In this document: positions 53,516 through 62,368 of the stretch, in pieces | How the letters are laid out: each line of letters starts with the position of its first letter | Numbering within the stretch: position 1 is the first letter of the stretch | DNA from: Bacillus sp. SJS | Lineage (GTDB): Bacteria; Bacillota; Bacilli; Bacillales; Bacillaceae | DNA length: 64,000 nucleotides | Direction of reading: 5' to 3' | Assembly: GCF_000732485.2 (NCBI RefSeq) | Contig: NZ_JAQV02000015.1 | Span: forward strand, 248,001-312,000 | Made by a program: the position numbers and the translations under genes | The notes under the pieces: generated by a model | Database searches by the model: none | What the model was told of the DNA's origin: nothing | What the model saw: the letters and a program-made list of their open reading frames with translations, nothing else

Positions 53516-53629
53516 TAAACTAGGTAAAAAGACTCATTTTATAATAATTCTTTCTTCTTCCTCTAGCGCAAAATTCCTAATCCCACTTATAATATCCTAG
53601 CAGACTTCAAAATCCGACAAATTTCTACT

Positions 53630-56479
53630 ATGGTGATTCCATTGACTCCACACTTTAAAAACCCGCTAGCATGGCTGGGAACCATCACATTAACGATACT
53701 CGGCATTCTCGGTAACTATTTCTCGATCGAAATGTTTTTTGGCATTGATTTTTTATTTGGATCCATCTTTGTTTTCATCATCATTTACACATATGGCTTT
53801 AAACCTGGACTGGCTGCCTCCCTATTGGCAAGCCTTGTCACCTTCTCTTTGTGGAATCATTTTTTTGGCGTTTTTATTTTGACAGCTGAATGCCTCATCG
53901 TTTACTTGCTTCACCGCAGGAGAGGTCTGAATGTCGTCATTCTCGATGCATTGTATTGGTTTGCCATCGGAACCCCGCTCATTTTTCTTTTCTATTACGG
54001 GGTACTTGGCACTGAGGTCCTGGACACCGCAATTGTCGCTCTGAAATATATAGTCAACGGAATATTAAATTGCCTTATTTTTTCAATCCTTCATCTAATT
54101 TATCAGCAGTACATTTTGAAAAAAGCACGAACAAAAAGCTTTCAGGAGCTCCTTTTTATCACCTTCACCTCCGTCTTTCTTATTCCTTCCATGTTCCTGC
54201 TTGTCTATGAGGGGAATAAAGTATACCGAAGTGAACTCACGGATATTAGAGAAATCGCTTCCGTAAAAACGCAAATGATCAGCGCCTCTTTAACGAGCTG
54301 GGAGTCCACTCACCGAGCATCATTAAATACATTGAGACTCTATATCGCAAGCAGCGGCAATATGGATAATCATTTGAAAGACCTTGGCCGCACGCTTCCG
54401 TTCGTTCAGGATATCTATGTTTTTGACCATCGGAAGGAATTGGATTACCTCTACTCAGAAGCTTCAAATCTCCCGTTCTATGACGTGACCATGCTCAAGC
54501 TGACAGAGCTTCACCCTTATGTAACGGACGTTTACTTTAATCAATTCACTCGAGAGCAGATGACGAGCATTGTTGTGCCTATTCATGAAAAAAATTACAC
54601 GGGCTTTGCCGTTGCAACCTATAAGCTAAAGGATTTGCTGATCATGCTGAATCGAATGGAGCCGCATGAAAACATCGAGGTCAGCTTATATGATGAGCAT
54701 ACCTTGACGATGTATGATTTGAGCCAGCTGAAAAACGGCCAGCTTTCAAGTGACGTCAATTTATCAAAACCGTTTATTATGCAGCCTGCTGAAGAGCTGA
54801 ATACGAATAAAATGAAGCGCTGGAAGCAATCATTTTTAGCAGAAAAAGCGGATATCCCTTTTATCCCCTGGCACCCCTTTACAACGGTAAAGATTGAGCC
54901 GTATCAAAATGATTTGTACCTAAGCTATATTAAGCTGTTCGGACTGGTCCTGACTATTATCGGCTTCTCAATTTTTATCGCCTATTGGCTGAGCAATATG
55001 CTCGTATCATCCATTCGCAGGCTTTCTTTCATTACAGATCAGCTTTCTGCCTCAAAAGTGACATCTCAGAAAATACGATGGCCTAGAACGAGTATTACAG
55101 AGGTTTCCAGGCTAATCAAAAGCTTCGAAACGCTGATTAGTGATTTTAACCGGGTCATGCTTGAGCTCAGAAACAAACAAAAGAAGCTCGAGTACTTTGC
55201 CCATTTTGATGTCCTAACCAATATGCATAACCGTTATTCCTTTTCGGAACAGCTGGAAAAAGAGCTGAGTCTCGCCTCTCAGTTTGACCGTTCCGTTGCC
55301 GTTATGTTCTGTGATCTGGATCGCTTTAAGCTCATCAACGATTCCCTTGGGCATGATACCGGTGACGAATTACTGAAGGAGCTTGCTGATACAATCCGCG
55401 GCATTTGCGGGGAACGCGCGATATTATGCCGCCATGGGGGTGATGAATTCCTGATCGCCCTTCCCGCAAACGGAGAAGAATCCATTGAGTCTATTTCTAA
55501 AAGATTGCTTGAAGAAATCTCAAAGCCCATATCCATTGGTGAAAATGAAGTCAGTGTAACATGCAGCATCGGAATCAGCCTTTATCCGAATCACGCTGAT
55601 ACGATTGATGACTTGATCTCAACTGCTGATATTGCCATGTATAGTGCGAAGGAAAAGGGAAAGAACACCTTTGAATTCTTTAATCCGGAGCTGAACAACA
55701 ATTTAGCACGAAGAGTCCAAATAGAAAATGAACTGCTAAAGGCGCTGGAGCTTGGGGAATTCACGCTTCATTACCAGCCGCAGGTGTCGCTTGCAACTAG
55801 GGAAACGACCGGTCTTGAGGCGCTGATCAGATGGAACAATCCCCGCCTCGGCAGCGTGTCGCCAGCGGAATTTATCCCTGTTGCCGAGGAGACCGGGATG
55901 ATCCGCAAAATTGGTGAATGGGTCATCGACCGCGCAGCAAACGATTTGAATCAGCTTAAACAAGCAGGCTGCGGCAATCTGAATGTAGCCGTCAACATTT
56001 CCATCAAGCAGTTTTATCACGAATCCCTGCCTGCTTTTATCCTGGATAAGCTTCATGAGCACAGCATTCCTGCCCAGCAGTTTAAAATTGAAATTACCGA
56101 AAGCGTCGTAATCGACCATTTTGATCTCGTTTTAAAGCAGCTCCGAACACTGAAGGAAGCAGGCATTGCCATCGCGCTCGATGATTTCGGGACAGGATTT
56201 TCTTCATTGAATTATTTAAAAATCCTTCCGATCGATATTGTTAAAATCGACCGCTCCTTCATTCAGGACATTCTTAGCAATGAACAGGATGCAGCCATCG
56301 TTCAAGCCGTCATTCAAATTGCCGAAAGCAAGAGCCTGACGGTGATCGCAGAAGGCGTGGAAACGAATGAACAAGCCGCCTTCCTCCACTCGATCGGCTG
56401 TCCTCAGGGACAAGGCTATGTGTTCAGCAGACCGCAGCCAATCGAAGAGATTATGAAACAACTAAAAACGAAAGGGTGA
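53630..56479 (+). CDS. membrane GGDEF-EAL cyclic-di-GMP signalling protein
   Basis: 949 residues. Five or six membrane helices (residues 10-180), an extracellular sensor loop (about 200-430, Cache-like), another membrane helix near 440, HAMP-like region, then GGDEF (GGDEF at 603-607, with upstream FCDLDRFKLINDSLGHDTGD) and EAL (EAL at 730-732; NISIKQF, EITESVV, DDFGTGFSSLNYL, EGVET). Both active sites look intact, so it could make or break c-di-GMP. ATG 53630 has no binding site; TTG 53642 behind GGTGA is an alternative. It is the only c-di-GMP enzyme in the window and is therefore the natural partner of the riboswitch at 0.7 kb, though the two are not linked. Confidence 0.92.
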   Translation: MVIPLTPHFKNPLAWLGTITLTILGILGNYFSIEMFFGIDFLFGSIFVFIIIYTYGFKPGLAASLLASLVTFSLWNHFFGVFILTAECLIVYLLHRRRGLNVVILDALYWFAIGTPLIFLFYYGVLGTEVLDTAIVALKYIVNGILNCLIFSILHLIYQQYILKKARTKSFQELLFITFTSVFLIPSMFLLVYEGNKVYRSELTDIREIASVKTQMISASLTSWESTHRASLNTLRLYIASSGNMDNHLKDLGRTLPFVQDIYVFDHRKELDYLYSEASNLPFYDVTMLKLTELHPYVTDVYFNQFTREQMTSIVVPIHEKNYTGFAVATYKLKDLLIMLNRMEPHENIEVSLYDEHTLTMYDLSQLKNGQLSSDVNLSKPFIMQPAEELNTNKMKRWKQSFLAEKADIPFIPWHPFTTVKIEPYQNDLYLSYIKLFGLVLTIIGFSIFIAYWLSNMLVSSIRRLSFITDQLSASKVTSQKIRWPRTSITEVSRLIKSFETLISDFNRVMLELRNKQKKLEYFAHFDVLTNMHNRYSFSEQLEKELSLASQFDRSVAVMFCDLDRFKLINDSLGHDTGDELLKELADTIRGICGERAILCRHGGDEFLIALPANGEESIESISKRLLEEISKPISIGENEVSVTCSIGISLYPNHADTIDDLISTADIAMYSAKEKGKNTFEFFNPELNNNLARRVQIENELLKALELGEFTLHYQPQVSLATRETTGLEALIRWNNPRLGSVSPAEFIPVAEETGMIRKIGEWVIDRAANDLNQLKQAGCGNLNVAVNISIKQFYHESLPAFILDKLHEHSIPAQQFKIEITESVVIDHFDLVLKQLRTLKEAGIAIALDDFGTGFSSLNYLKILPIDIVKIDRSFIQDILSNEQDAAIVQAVIQIAESKSLTVIAEGVETNEQAAFLHSIGCPQGQGYVFSRPQPIEEIMKQLKTKG

Positions 56480-56506
56480 CCGATACGGCTCGGTCACCCT
56501 TTTTTC
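56473..56506 (+). terminator. terminator between convergent GGDEF-EAL and ComK-like genes
   Basis: GGGTGACCGA / TCGGTCACCC stem followed by six T residues on the plus strand; it also serves leftward transcription weakly. Confidence 0.88.
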
Positions 56507-57015
56507 TATTTGAACGGATACTTGTCATTCCAAAAGTTATGTTCAATTAAAAACCTGCGCCGCTGCTGAAGGGTCATAGCAAGCTGAGAGGTTTTTCCAA
56601 TCTTACTTGTTATGTATTCTTTTAACAGAGGGATAAACAACTGATCTCCATTAGACAAAATCACAACCGATTTGTTTTTAGATGACCGAACTTCCTTCAC
56701 ATGATCCACCGCGAGCCAGATAACCTGATCACTTTTAGGTGACATGGTTGGAAACATATAGATGTCATTGAACTCACATACACATACCGGCAGCAGCTTC
56801 TGTCCCACCAATATTTCTCCGGATGCCTTTAAACGACCCTTATAGCTGCTTCCATAAAATACACAGTTAAACTCAATCACAAACGTTGCGGGTTTCTTGA
56901 TGATCAGCTTCTCATGCTCTTCATGAATAATCGTATACACATGACCATACTCATCCCATTTCGATTCAAGAGCCATGGTCTTCTTTTGAATAAAATATTC
57001 CTCAACGATTTTCAT
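56506..57015 (-). CDS. comK: ComK-family competence transcription factor
   Basis: 169 residues from ATG 57015, which follows GGGGGAG by 5 bases. It matches ComK across the core: CVFYGSSYKGR, IYMFPTMSPKSDQVIWLAVDHVKEV, VVILSNGDQLFIPLL and the C-terminal basic tail. B. subtilis ComK is 192 residues and binds AAAAN5TTTT boxes to activate DNA-uptake genes. This protein is shorter at the N-terminus. It may be a second, divergent ComK, as is known in several Bacillaceae. A 38-codon ORF lies just upstream in the same transcript. Confidence 0.82.
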   Translation of the reverse strand: MKIVEEYFIQKKTMALESKWDEYGHVYTIIHEEHEKLIIKKPATFVIEFNCVFYGSSYKGRLKASGEILVGQKLLPVCVCEFNDIYMFPTMSPKSDQVIWLAVDHVKEVRSSKNKSVVILSNGDQLFIPLLKEYITSKIGKTSQLAMTLQQRRRFLIEHNFWNDKYPFK

Positions 57016-57032
57016 TTGTTCTCCCCCTTCTG

Positions 57033-57149
57033 CTAATTTAAGATAAATGGTATGATATGGACAGGCAGTTTTCTGCCGCACCCATCTCTTAACACGCTTC
57101 CTTGCAGGGCTTGAGTGTTAAGGGATTTTTTGCTTTTCCTAAGCTTCAT
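57033..57149 (-). CDS. 38-residue leader ORF upstream of the ComK-like gene
   Basis: ATG 57149 follows AAAGGGGGTG by 8 bases, a near-perfect binding site. The peptide starts MKLRKSKKSLNTQALQGSVL and is basic at the front and hydrophobic at the end (IIPFIL). Its stop is 17 bases before the ComK-like start. A long hairpin lies inside it. It looks like a leader peptide whose translation could control the downstream gene. I recognise no family. Confidence 0.55.
   Translation of the reverse strand: MKLRKSKKSLNTQALQGSVLRDGCGRKLPVHIIPFILN
57086..57131 (+). terminator. hairpin inside the leader ORF; terminator-like on plus strand
   Basis: TCTTAACAC (57087-57095) and GTGTTAAGG arms around a 19-base loop, followed by TTTTTT on the plus strand. 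On the minus strand the same stem forms inside the 38-codon ORF. No rightward gene ends here, so on the plus strand it could attenuate readthrough into the CPBP protease gene. Confidence 0.6.
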
Positions 57150-57290
57150 TTCGTTTCACCCCCTTTAACGGAATGTTCAAATAGTATCATATAACTATTT
57201 TCAAATATCATTATATAGGACTTTTATAACACTAAATATGTTATTTTTGTAAATAAATTGTATATTTTGTTTCGAAAATCGGAGGTAGCC

Positions 57291-58199
57291 ATGATGACCG
57301 ACACTTATTGGAAAACAGTTACCGGGGAGAACTCCTGGAAACGGTACATCTCTTCACTGCTCGTCATCCTTTTATTTATCGTCCTCGGAGGAGCGGTATA
57401 CGCCATTGGCCTTTTACTATTAACAGCCCTTGACGGCAATCCGGATACATACTTTGACACAGTCCTTGGCAGTGCGGTCGGACTCTCCCCATTCATTGAC
57501 TTTGTCCTGCTTCATGCCACCTATTTATTCTGGCTGCTCGGATTGTATATAGCGATAAGATTTATCCATAAACGCACGCTCCGGTCTCTCATTACCCATC
57601 GCGAACGACTGGATTGGGGAAGAATCGGCTGGGGATTCGGAATGTTTATCGGAATCTACCTGATCCTCAATGTAGCCGATTGGCTCCTATTTAAGGATGG
57701 CCTTGCATTGAATAACGAGACATCCCCCTCTCAATTTTTAATTCTTCTCGGTCTGGTACTGGTTTTCACACCGATCCAAACAACCGTTGAAGAGCTATTC
57801 TTCAGAGGGTTCCTCGTTCAATGGCTTGGAAAAGGATTGCGCCATCCCATCCTGATTGCCCTGATCATCGCTCTCGTATTCGGATCCCTCCACTTCGCCA
57901 ACCCCGAAATGGGCAGGTCCGCGCTGCTGGTAGGATTGGAATACATCGTCGCCGGATTCATGCTCACCTTTATCGCACTGAAAACGGGCACAGCCGAGCT
58001 CTCAATCGGTGCCCATGCAGCAAACAACATCTTTTTATTTCTATTTATATCCGATGAGCTCTCAGTTGGAGGCAAACTGCCGGCTGTATTCTCCGTATCA
58101 GGTGACGTGGATCCCGTTTCGTCACTGATTGGGACGGTGATTATATTTGGGGGGTTTTATTGGCTGAGTGTGAGGAGGTATGGGGTTGGGCGGGGTTGA
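57291..58199 (+). CDS. CPBP-family intramembrane metalloprotease (Abi)
   Basis: 302 residues from ATG 57291, 5 bases after GGAGG. Eight or so membrane helices. The three family motifs are present: EELFFRGFL (catalytic Glu pair and Arg), HFANP (His) and GAHAANN (His/Asn). The family includes CAAX-prenyl-protease-like enzymes and bacteriocin self-immunity proteins. Substrate unknown. The upstream AT-rich region contains a terminator-like hairpin. Confidence 0.9.
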   Translation: MMTDTYWKTVTGENSWKRYISSLLVILLFIVLGGAVYAIGLLLLTALDGNPDTYFDTVLGSAVGLSPFIDFVLLHATYLFWLLGLYIAIRFIHKRTLRSLITHRERLDWGRIGWGFGMFIGIYLILNVADWLLFKDGLALNNETSPSQFLILLGLVLVFTPIQTTVEELFFRGFLVQWLGKGLRHPILIALIIALVFGSLHFANPEMGRSALLVGLEYIVAGFMLTFIALKTGTAELSIGAHAANNIFLFLFISDELSVGGKLPAVFSVSGDVDPVSSLIGTVIIFGGFYWLSVRRYGVGRG

Positions 58200-58243
58200 A
58201 TGGTAGCTTGGTTTGAGGGTTGCACTGGTTTTGAACTGGGTTT

Positions 58244-58495
58244 GCACTGACCCCCGGTTCGGTAAAGCACTAAACCTCCGTCCCCTTCGATCGCTGAACT
58301 TAGTGCTGGATGGGATGGCAGTGATGCTGCTCTGTCCCTTGATGCGGTGGTGCAGCGGGGGTCAGTGCATTGCACTGACCCCCGTTCTGATAAAGCACTA
58401 AACCTCCGTCCCCCCATCATCCAAACTCAATATCCATGGGAAGCGGCGGCTTCTTTCCTCTGACCCCTGCTGCGGTGATGCGGTGGGGGTCAGTG
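58244..58495. repeat. two 125-bp hairpin repeats with GCACTGACCCCC ends
   Basis: Copy one (58244-58368) runs from GCACTGACCCCC to its inverse GGGGGTCAGTGC. Copy two (58372-58495) starts with the same end and has a decayed inner part. Three bases separate them. Inside, GTAAAGCACTAAACCTCCGT and TCTGTCCC...GATGCGGTG recur. The same 125-bp unit appears twice at 62081-62333. This looks like a non-coding mobile hairpin (MITE-like) family. Confidence 0.8.
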
Positions 58496-58890
58496 TCGGT
58501 TTTAAGGGTTGAATACCAGACTAGCGGGGTCTGTCCCCCACTCTGCTAAAGAGTGAAAGCTCTGGCACCGCCTTCTGTAAACCCTTATGCAACAAGGGAT
58601 TGAAGAAACGCTCCTCTGTCCCCTTTTGCGGTGAAGGATGACGGGACTGGCACGGTGCCAGTCCCCACTTTCTCTGCATCACGAAAGCTCTGGCACCTCG
58701 CCTGATAACCTCTTCTCCCACAAGGCTTTAAGGCGCCCTGCCTCTGTCCCCACTTGCGGTGAAGAAGAGCGGGTCAGGCCCCTCCACTCCCCCCCACGGC
58801 TAGCCCCCTGCATACTCCAACCAAACACAATAACCATGCACAGCCCTATCCCCTCCTCCATACGATAACCCTATACCAAATTGGGTTAGT
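58496..58890. repeat. diverged GC-rich hairpin repeats
   Basis: Two related units (about 58526-58660 and 58645-58790) share AAAGCTCTGGCACC, CCTCTGTCCCC and TGCGGTGAAG and the end GCACGGTGCCAGTCCCC. They resemble the 125-bp family in layout but have different ends. No gene is supported here. Confidence 0.6.
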
Positions 58891-58907
58891 TTTGAGGAGG
58901 ACTCTAT

Positions 58908-59537
58908 TTGAAGAAGGCTTTATCCTTGCTGATTATTTCGCTTTTTTTGCTAAGCGGCTGTGTGATTAATGAGAAACCGAAGACGGTTCAAACCGTTCAA
59001 GAGCCCCCTGTTGAAAAAGAAAGCCCGCCTGTTCAGAAAGAAGAAGAGCCGGCTCCAGAGCCAGTGCCTGAACCAGCCCCTGCACCTGAGGCGCCGCCTG
59101 CTGCGGAGGAGCCTGCAGCACCTGCTGTTCCTGATGTGAGCGATGCGGAGATGCAGTATTTGGATCAGGTTAGTCCAATGCTTGAACAGCTGTCTGCAGG
59201 GCTTTATGCTTTTGGGGAGCTGAATATGCAGGCAAGCGGGGATCCATCGCTTCTGACCGATTCGGGCTGGACGAAGGAAATGGCGAAAGCGTTGGTGCAG
59301 ATGCAGAGTGCGAGCGATGATTTGAAAAGTCTTCAGCCGCCTCCGGGAATGGCGGAGGTTCATGATTTGTTCCTTTTGGCAGGCAAGGAGATTGATTATG
59401 TTGTAGCGCATTACCCGGGTGCTGTTGATTCGATGGATATTGCTGCGATAGAGCAGTGTACGGAGGCGCTATTAAATGTCGGAATGTATATGGATCAGGC
59501 TTCGGCATTGCTTGGGAGTACTCCACAATCCTATTAG
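58908..59537 (+). CDS. lipoprotein with proline/glutamate-rich linker
   Basis: 209 residues. TTG start 7 bases after GAGGAGG. Lipobox LLSGC (Cys18). Residues 30-75 are a Pro/Glu/Ala-rich linker (PAPEPVPEPAPAPEAP), which would span the wall. Residues 78-209 are a helical domain without a known motif (MQYLDQVSPMLEQLSAGLYA..., SLQPPPGMAEVHDLFLLAGK). Similar small lipoproteins with this P-P-x-x-M motif are common in Bacillus and their role is unknown. Confidence 0.78.
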   Translation: MKKALSLLIISLFLLSGCVINEKPKTVQTVQEPPVEKESPPVQKEEEPAPEPVPEPAPAPEAPPAAEEPAAPAVPDVSDAEMQYLDQVSPMLEQLSAGLYAFGELNMQASGDPSLLTDSGWTKEMAKALVQMQSASDDLKSLQPPPGMAEVHDLFLLAGKEIDYVVAHYPGAVDSMDIAAIEQCTEALLNVGMYMDQASALLGSTPQSY

Positions 59538-59565
59538 AAAAAGCCAAGATGTCTTGGCTTTTTTC
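59537..59565. terminator. bidirectional terminator
   Basis: AAAAAGCCAAGA - TG - TCTTGGCTTTTTT between the lipoprotein and the convergent histidine-kinase gene. Confidence 0.9.
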
Positions 59566-60982
59566 ATATACTCAGGATAATCCGGATTGTCGTGCCCTCA
59601 CCTTTTTTCGATTGTATTTGCAGGACATCCTTTCGCTTATAAAAAAGTTCAAGTCGGCGGATTACGTTTCGGAGGCCGATTCCGGTAGAATGGCCGCTGC
59701 TAATTTCATGAGCATGATCCTGCTGATCAAAAATCTTCTGCACCTGATCCTCTGTCATCCCTTCGCCATTATCGGTAATTTCAATAATCGGCGTCCCCCT
59801 GTGCGAGAAAATCCGAAGGGCAATTTCCCCGCCGGACTCATTGTTCTCCACTCCATGAATGAACGCGTTCTCTACGAGCGGCTGAAGAGTAAGACTCGGA
59901 ATCTCCTTTTTCAAACAGGTTTCATCGATTTCCATTTTAAAGGCAATTCGATCGGCAAATCTGGTTTTTTGAATGTAAAAATACTCCTGAACCACGCTTA
60001 CTTCTTCAGAAAGGGTAACCGTTTTGTTGAGATTGCCAAGGCTGTAGCGGAGCAGCTGGGAAACGGATTCAATTAGACGGCTTGTAACCGGGGCATCTTC
60101 TAAGTAGGCCATCCGGACAACTGTATTGAGTGTGTTAAAAAGAAAATGCGGGTTGATCTGGTTTTGCAGGTGCTTGAGTTCAAGCTCCTTCAGCAGCTGA
60201 TCGAGCTCTGATTTTTCCTCCATTTCTTCAATAAGACGCTTTAAATTATCCTTCATATGGTTAAACGACTCTCCCAGAACACGAATTTCGTCCCTGGATT
60301 TGACGGCAATGGACGGTCCTTCAAAGCGGCCGGAAGCAATCTCCTTCGCTGCATCAGACAGCTGCCGGATGGGCCGGGTGACGCCTCTTGAGAAAAAAAG
60401 AGCCAAAAGCAGCGCAAGAAGCAACGTGGAAGAAAACAGGCTGATCGTGAACCATTGAAACGCCTGGTTGCGCTTTTCCATATCCTGATAAAATGCACGG
60501 TACTCAGAAAGCTCCATGTTTAGAAGGGTGAGGGTGGATTCCTGCAAATAAGAGGAGATATTCTGAACTTCCTTTAAGTGCCTCAGGTAATCCTCAATTT
60601 GACTCGTTTTCACTTCCTCAATGGTCGCATCACTTTCTTCCAGCAAGCTCTTCATCATGTTTCGATATTTCAAAAGCTCAGGATCGCCTACTCCCGCAGG
60701 TTTTTCCAGCTCCAGCCGATTGTAATTTTTACTGAAGGATTTTTTGAGCTGATCATACTCCTGTACAAACTCCCCATCTTTTTCGACGGCGAAGCCATTA
60801 ATTTTTTCATAAATAGAGCTCGCCTGCTGGGAAATTTCATTAAACAGAAGAAACCCCTGAAAGCTTTGGTGATACTCGGAAACCATCCGATTGCTGCTGA
60901 AATATATAGAGAAGGTTACGATATTGAATAGCGCGACAAAAACTGAAAAATAGATAAGGAGCTTGCTGCGAATCGATTTCAT
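59564..60982 (-). CDS. sensor histidine kinase, YesM/LytS type
   Basis: 472 residues. Two membrane helices (about 10-30 and 175-197) enclose an extracellular helical sensor. HAMP (about 195-250), coiled coil, then His_kinase domain with LKHLQNQINPHFLFNTLNTV (phosphorylated His in NPHF) and HATPase with NAFIHGVENN, ITDNGEGM and GIGLRNVIRRL. Its start overlaps the stop of the sugar-binding-protein gene by four bases (ATGA). YesM-type kinases act with AraC-type YesN regulators; none is in the window. By analogy with the XylFII-LytS pair of clostridia, the binding protein may be its extracellular sensor. Confidence 0.9.
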   Translation of the reverse strand: MKSIRSKLLIYFSVFVALFNIVTFSIYFSSNRMVSEYHQSFQGFLLFNEISQQASSIYEKINGFAVEKDGEFVQEYDQLKKSFSKNYNRLELEKPAGVGDPELLKYRNMMKSLLEESDATIEEVKTSQIEDYLRHLKEVQNISSYLQESTLTLLNMELSEYRAFYQDMEKRNQAFQWFTISLFSSTLLLALLLALFFSRGVTRPIRQLSDAAKEIASGRFEGPSIAVKSRDEIRVLGESFNHMKDNLKRLIEEMEEKSELDQLLKELELKHLQNQINPHFLFNTLNTVVRMAYLEDAPVTSRLIESVSQLLRYSLGNLNKTVTLSEEVSVVQEYFYIQKTRFADRIAFKMEIDETCLKKEIPSLTLQPLVENAFIHGVENNESGGEIALRIFSHRGTPIIEITDNGEGMTEDQVQKIFDQQDHAHEISSGHSTGIGLRNVIRRLELFYKRKDVLQIQSKKGEGTTIRIILSI

Positions 60983-61980
60983 TGCTGGGCCCCCTCTGGC
61001 TTGCCCGGAGTGAGCGGCAGGTCGTACTCTCGAATGATGGCTGTATCCGTATGCTGAATCGGCTCCGGACTGAGCCCTTTTTTGATTTGCAGCAGCGTTT
61101 CGACCCCTTTATAGCCCATTTGATACGGATATTGAACGACCGTCGCCTGGATGGTGCCCTTTTCAATGTATTTTAGCGTCTCCGGCAACGTATCGAAGCC
61201 AATTACATACGTCCGCCCGTCCTTTTTCAAATACTCCGCTACCTGCGCAATGCCGATCCCATCCAGAGCGCTCGTCCCGTAAAATGCATTGAGTTCCGGA
61301 TATTCCTGAAAAAATTCGTATGCCGCCTTTACCGCACCCGCCTTCGTAATATTGGACTCTTTTTGAGCTGCGACCTTGATACGGGACTGTGATTTAATGG
61401 CATCTAAAAACCCCTGCACCCGCAGCTTCTGATGGGACGCCTCGAAACTCCCGGTAATAATTCCAACCGTCTGAGGCCCCTTCGTATCAGCTATCAGCGC
61501 CTTTCCCGCAAGAAAACCTGCATAATAATTGTCCGTCCCGATATACACCGACCGCTCACTGTTGGGCGCATCCGTATCAATCGTTACAACCGGAATACCC
61601 TTTTCTACTGCTTTATTTAAAAGCGGCGTAAACTCCTGATCGACAATCCCCTGTGTCAGCAGTCCATCGACCTGTCCCGCAATCGCCATATCAATCGTTT
61701 TCAAATGCTCATCTATATTTGCCTGCTTCGGACCAAGGAATTCAAGAGAAACCCCATGTTCCTCCGCCGCATCCTGAGCCCCTTCCTCGACCAGACTCCA
61801 ATACTCGTTATCCAGCTCCTCAGGAATGAGGACAAAATGATACGTGTGCTTTGAATCTGTCTTCCCTGCTGCAATTTCCGTCACATGAAAGGTTTCCTTT
61901 CCAAAGTAAATCGTCATGGCAGCCGTTGCTGCAAAAATGAGAATAGCAGAAAGGTAGAGAAATCGTTTGAGATACGCCAT
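60979..61980 (-). CDS. membrane-anchored sugar-binding protein (RbsB/LacI-type periplasmic fold)
   Basis: 333 residues. An uncleaved-looking N-terminal membrane helix (6-24) without lipobox, then a type I periplasmic binding domain: FVLIPEELDNEYWSLVEEGA, VDGLLTQGIVDQEFTPLLNK, GIPVVTIDTDAPNSERSVYI, YYAGFLAGKALI and VIGFDTLPETLKYIEKGTIQ. The lack of ABC-transporter genes and the four-base overlap with a sensor kinase suggest signalling rather than uptake. AAGGAGA lies 5 bases before the ATG. Confidence 0.85.
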   Translation of the reverse strand: MAYLKRFLYLSAILIFAATAAMTIYFGKETFHVTEIAAGKTDSKHTYHFVLIPEELDNEYWSLVEEGAQDAAEEHGVSLEFLGPKQANIDEHLKTIDMAIAGQVDGLLTQGIVDQEFTPLLNKAVEKGIPVVTIDTDAPNSERSVYIGTDNYYAGFLAGKALIADTKGPQTVGIITGSFEASHQKLRVQGFLDAIKSQSRIKVAAQKESNITKAGAVKAAYEFFQEYPELNAFYGTSALDGIGIAQVAEYLKKDGRTYVIGFDTLPETLKYIEKGTIQATVVQYPYQMGYKGVETLLQIKKGLSPEPIQHTDTAIIREYDLPLTPGKPEGAQQ

Positions 61981-62080
61981 GAGGTTCTCCTTGTAAGCGT
62001 TTTATTTCTATTGTAGGAGATTTGGCGGGGGTTGGGAAGGGGGAGTTTTGGGGGGATTGTGGTTGGTGTGCACTGCTGGA

Positions 62081-62333
62081 GCACTGACCCCCGCTCTGAT
62101 TAAGGACTAAAACTCCGTCCCCCTCTCGTTTTTTCCGTTGTGCCGCATGAGGTTCGGCGGTTTGTACTCTGTCCCCTGATGCGGTGACGGGATGGGGGTC
62201 AGTGCAACGCACTGACCCCCGTTCTGATAAAGCACTAAACCTCCGTCCCCCTCTCGTTTTTTCCGTTGTGCCGCATGAGGTTCGGCGGTTTGTGCTCTGT
62301 CCCCTGATCCGGTGAAGCGACGGGGGTCAGTGC
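62081..62333. repeat. two tandem 125-bp hairpin repeats
   Basis: Copies at 62081-62205 and 62209-62333, each from GCACTGACCCCC to GGGGGTCAGTGC, separated by AAC. Both contain the inner sequence CTCTCGTTTTTTCCGTTGTG and GCATGAGGTTCGGCGGTTTG. They are more alike to each other than to the 58.2-kb copies, so they probably arose by a recent duplication. They sit between the binding-protein gene start and the small membrane protein gene. Confidence 0.85.
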
Positions 62334-62368
62334 AACGCACACACAAAAAAAAGAAGGGTCCCCCCTTC

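Noticed and set aside
58213-58868. Several frames in the hairpin repeats (also 62107-62346)
   Set aside because: They arise from the GC-rich repeat units, appear wherever the repeat occurs and have no ribosome binding sites.
58950-59411. Arg/Leu-rich antisense frame over the lipoprotein gene
   Set aside because: The plus-strand lipoprotein has a lipobox and a strong binding site; the antisense frame is a composition artefact of the proline/glutamate linker.
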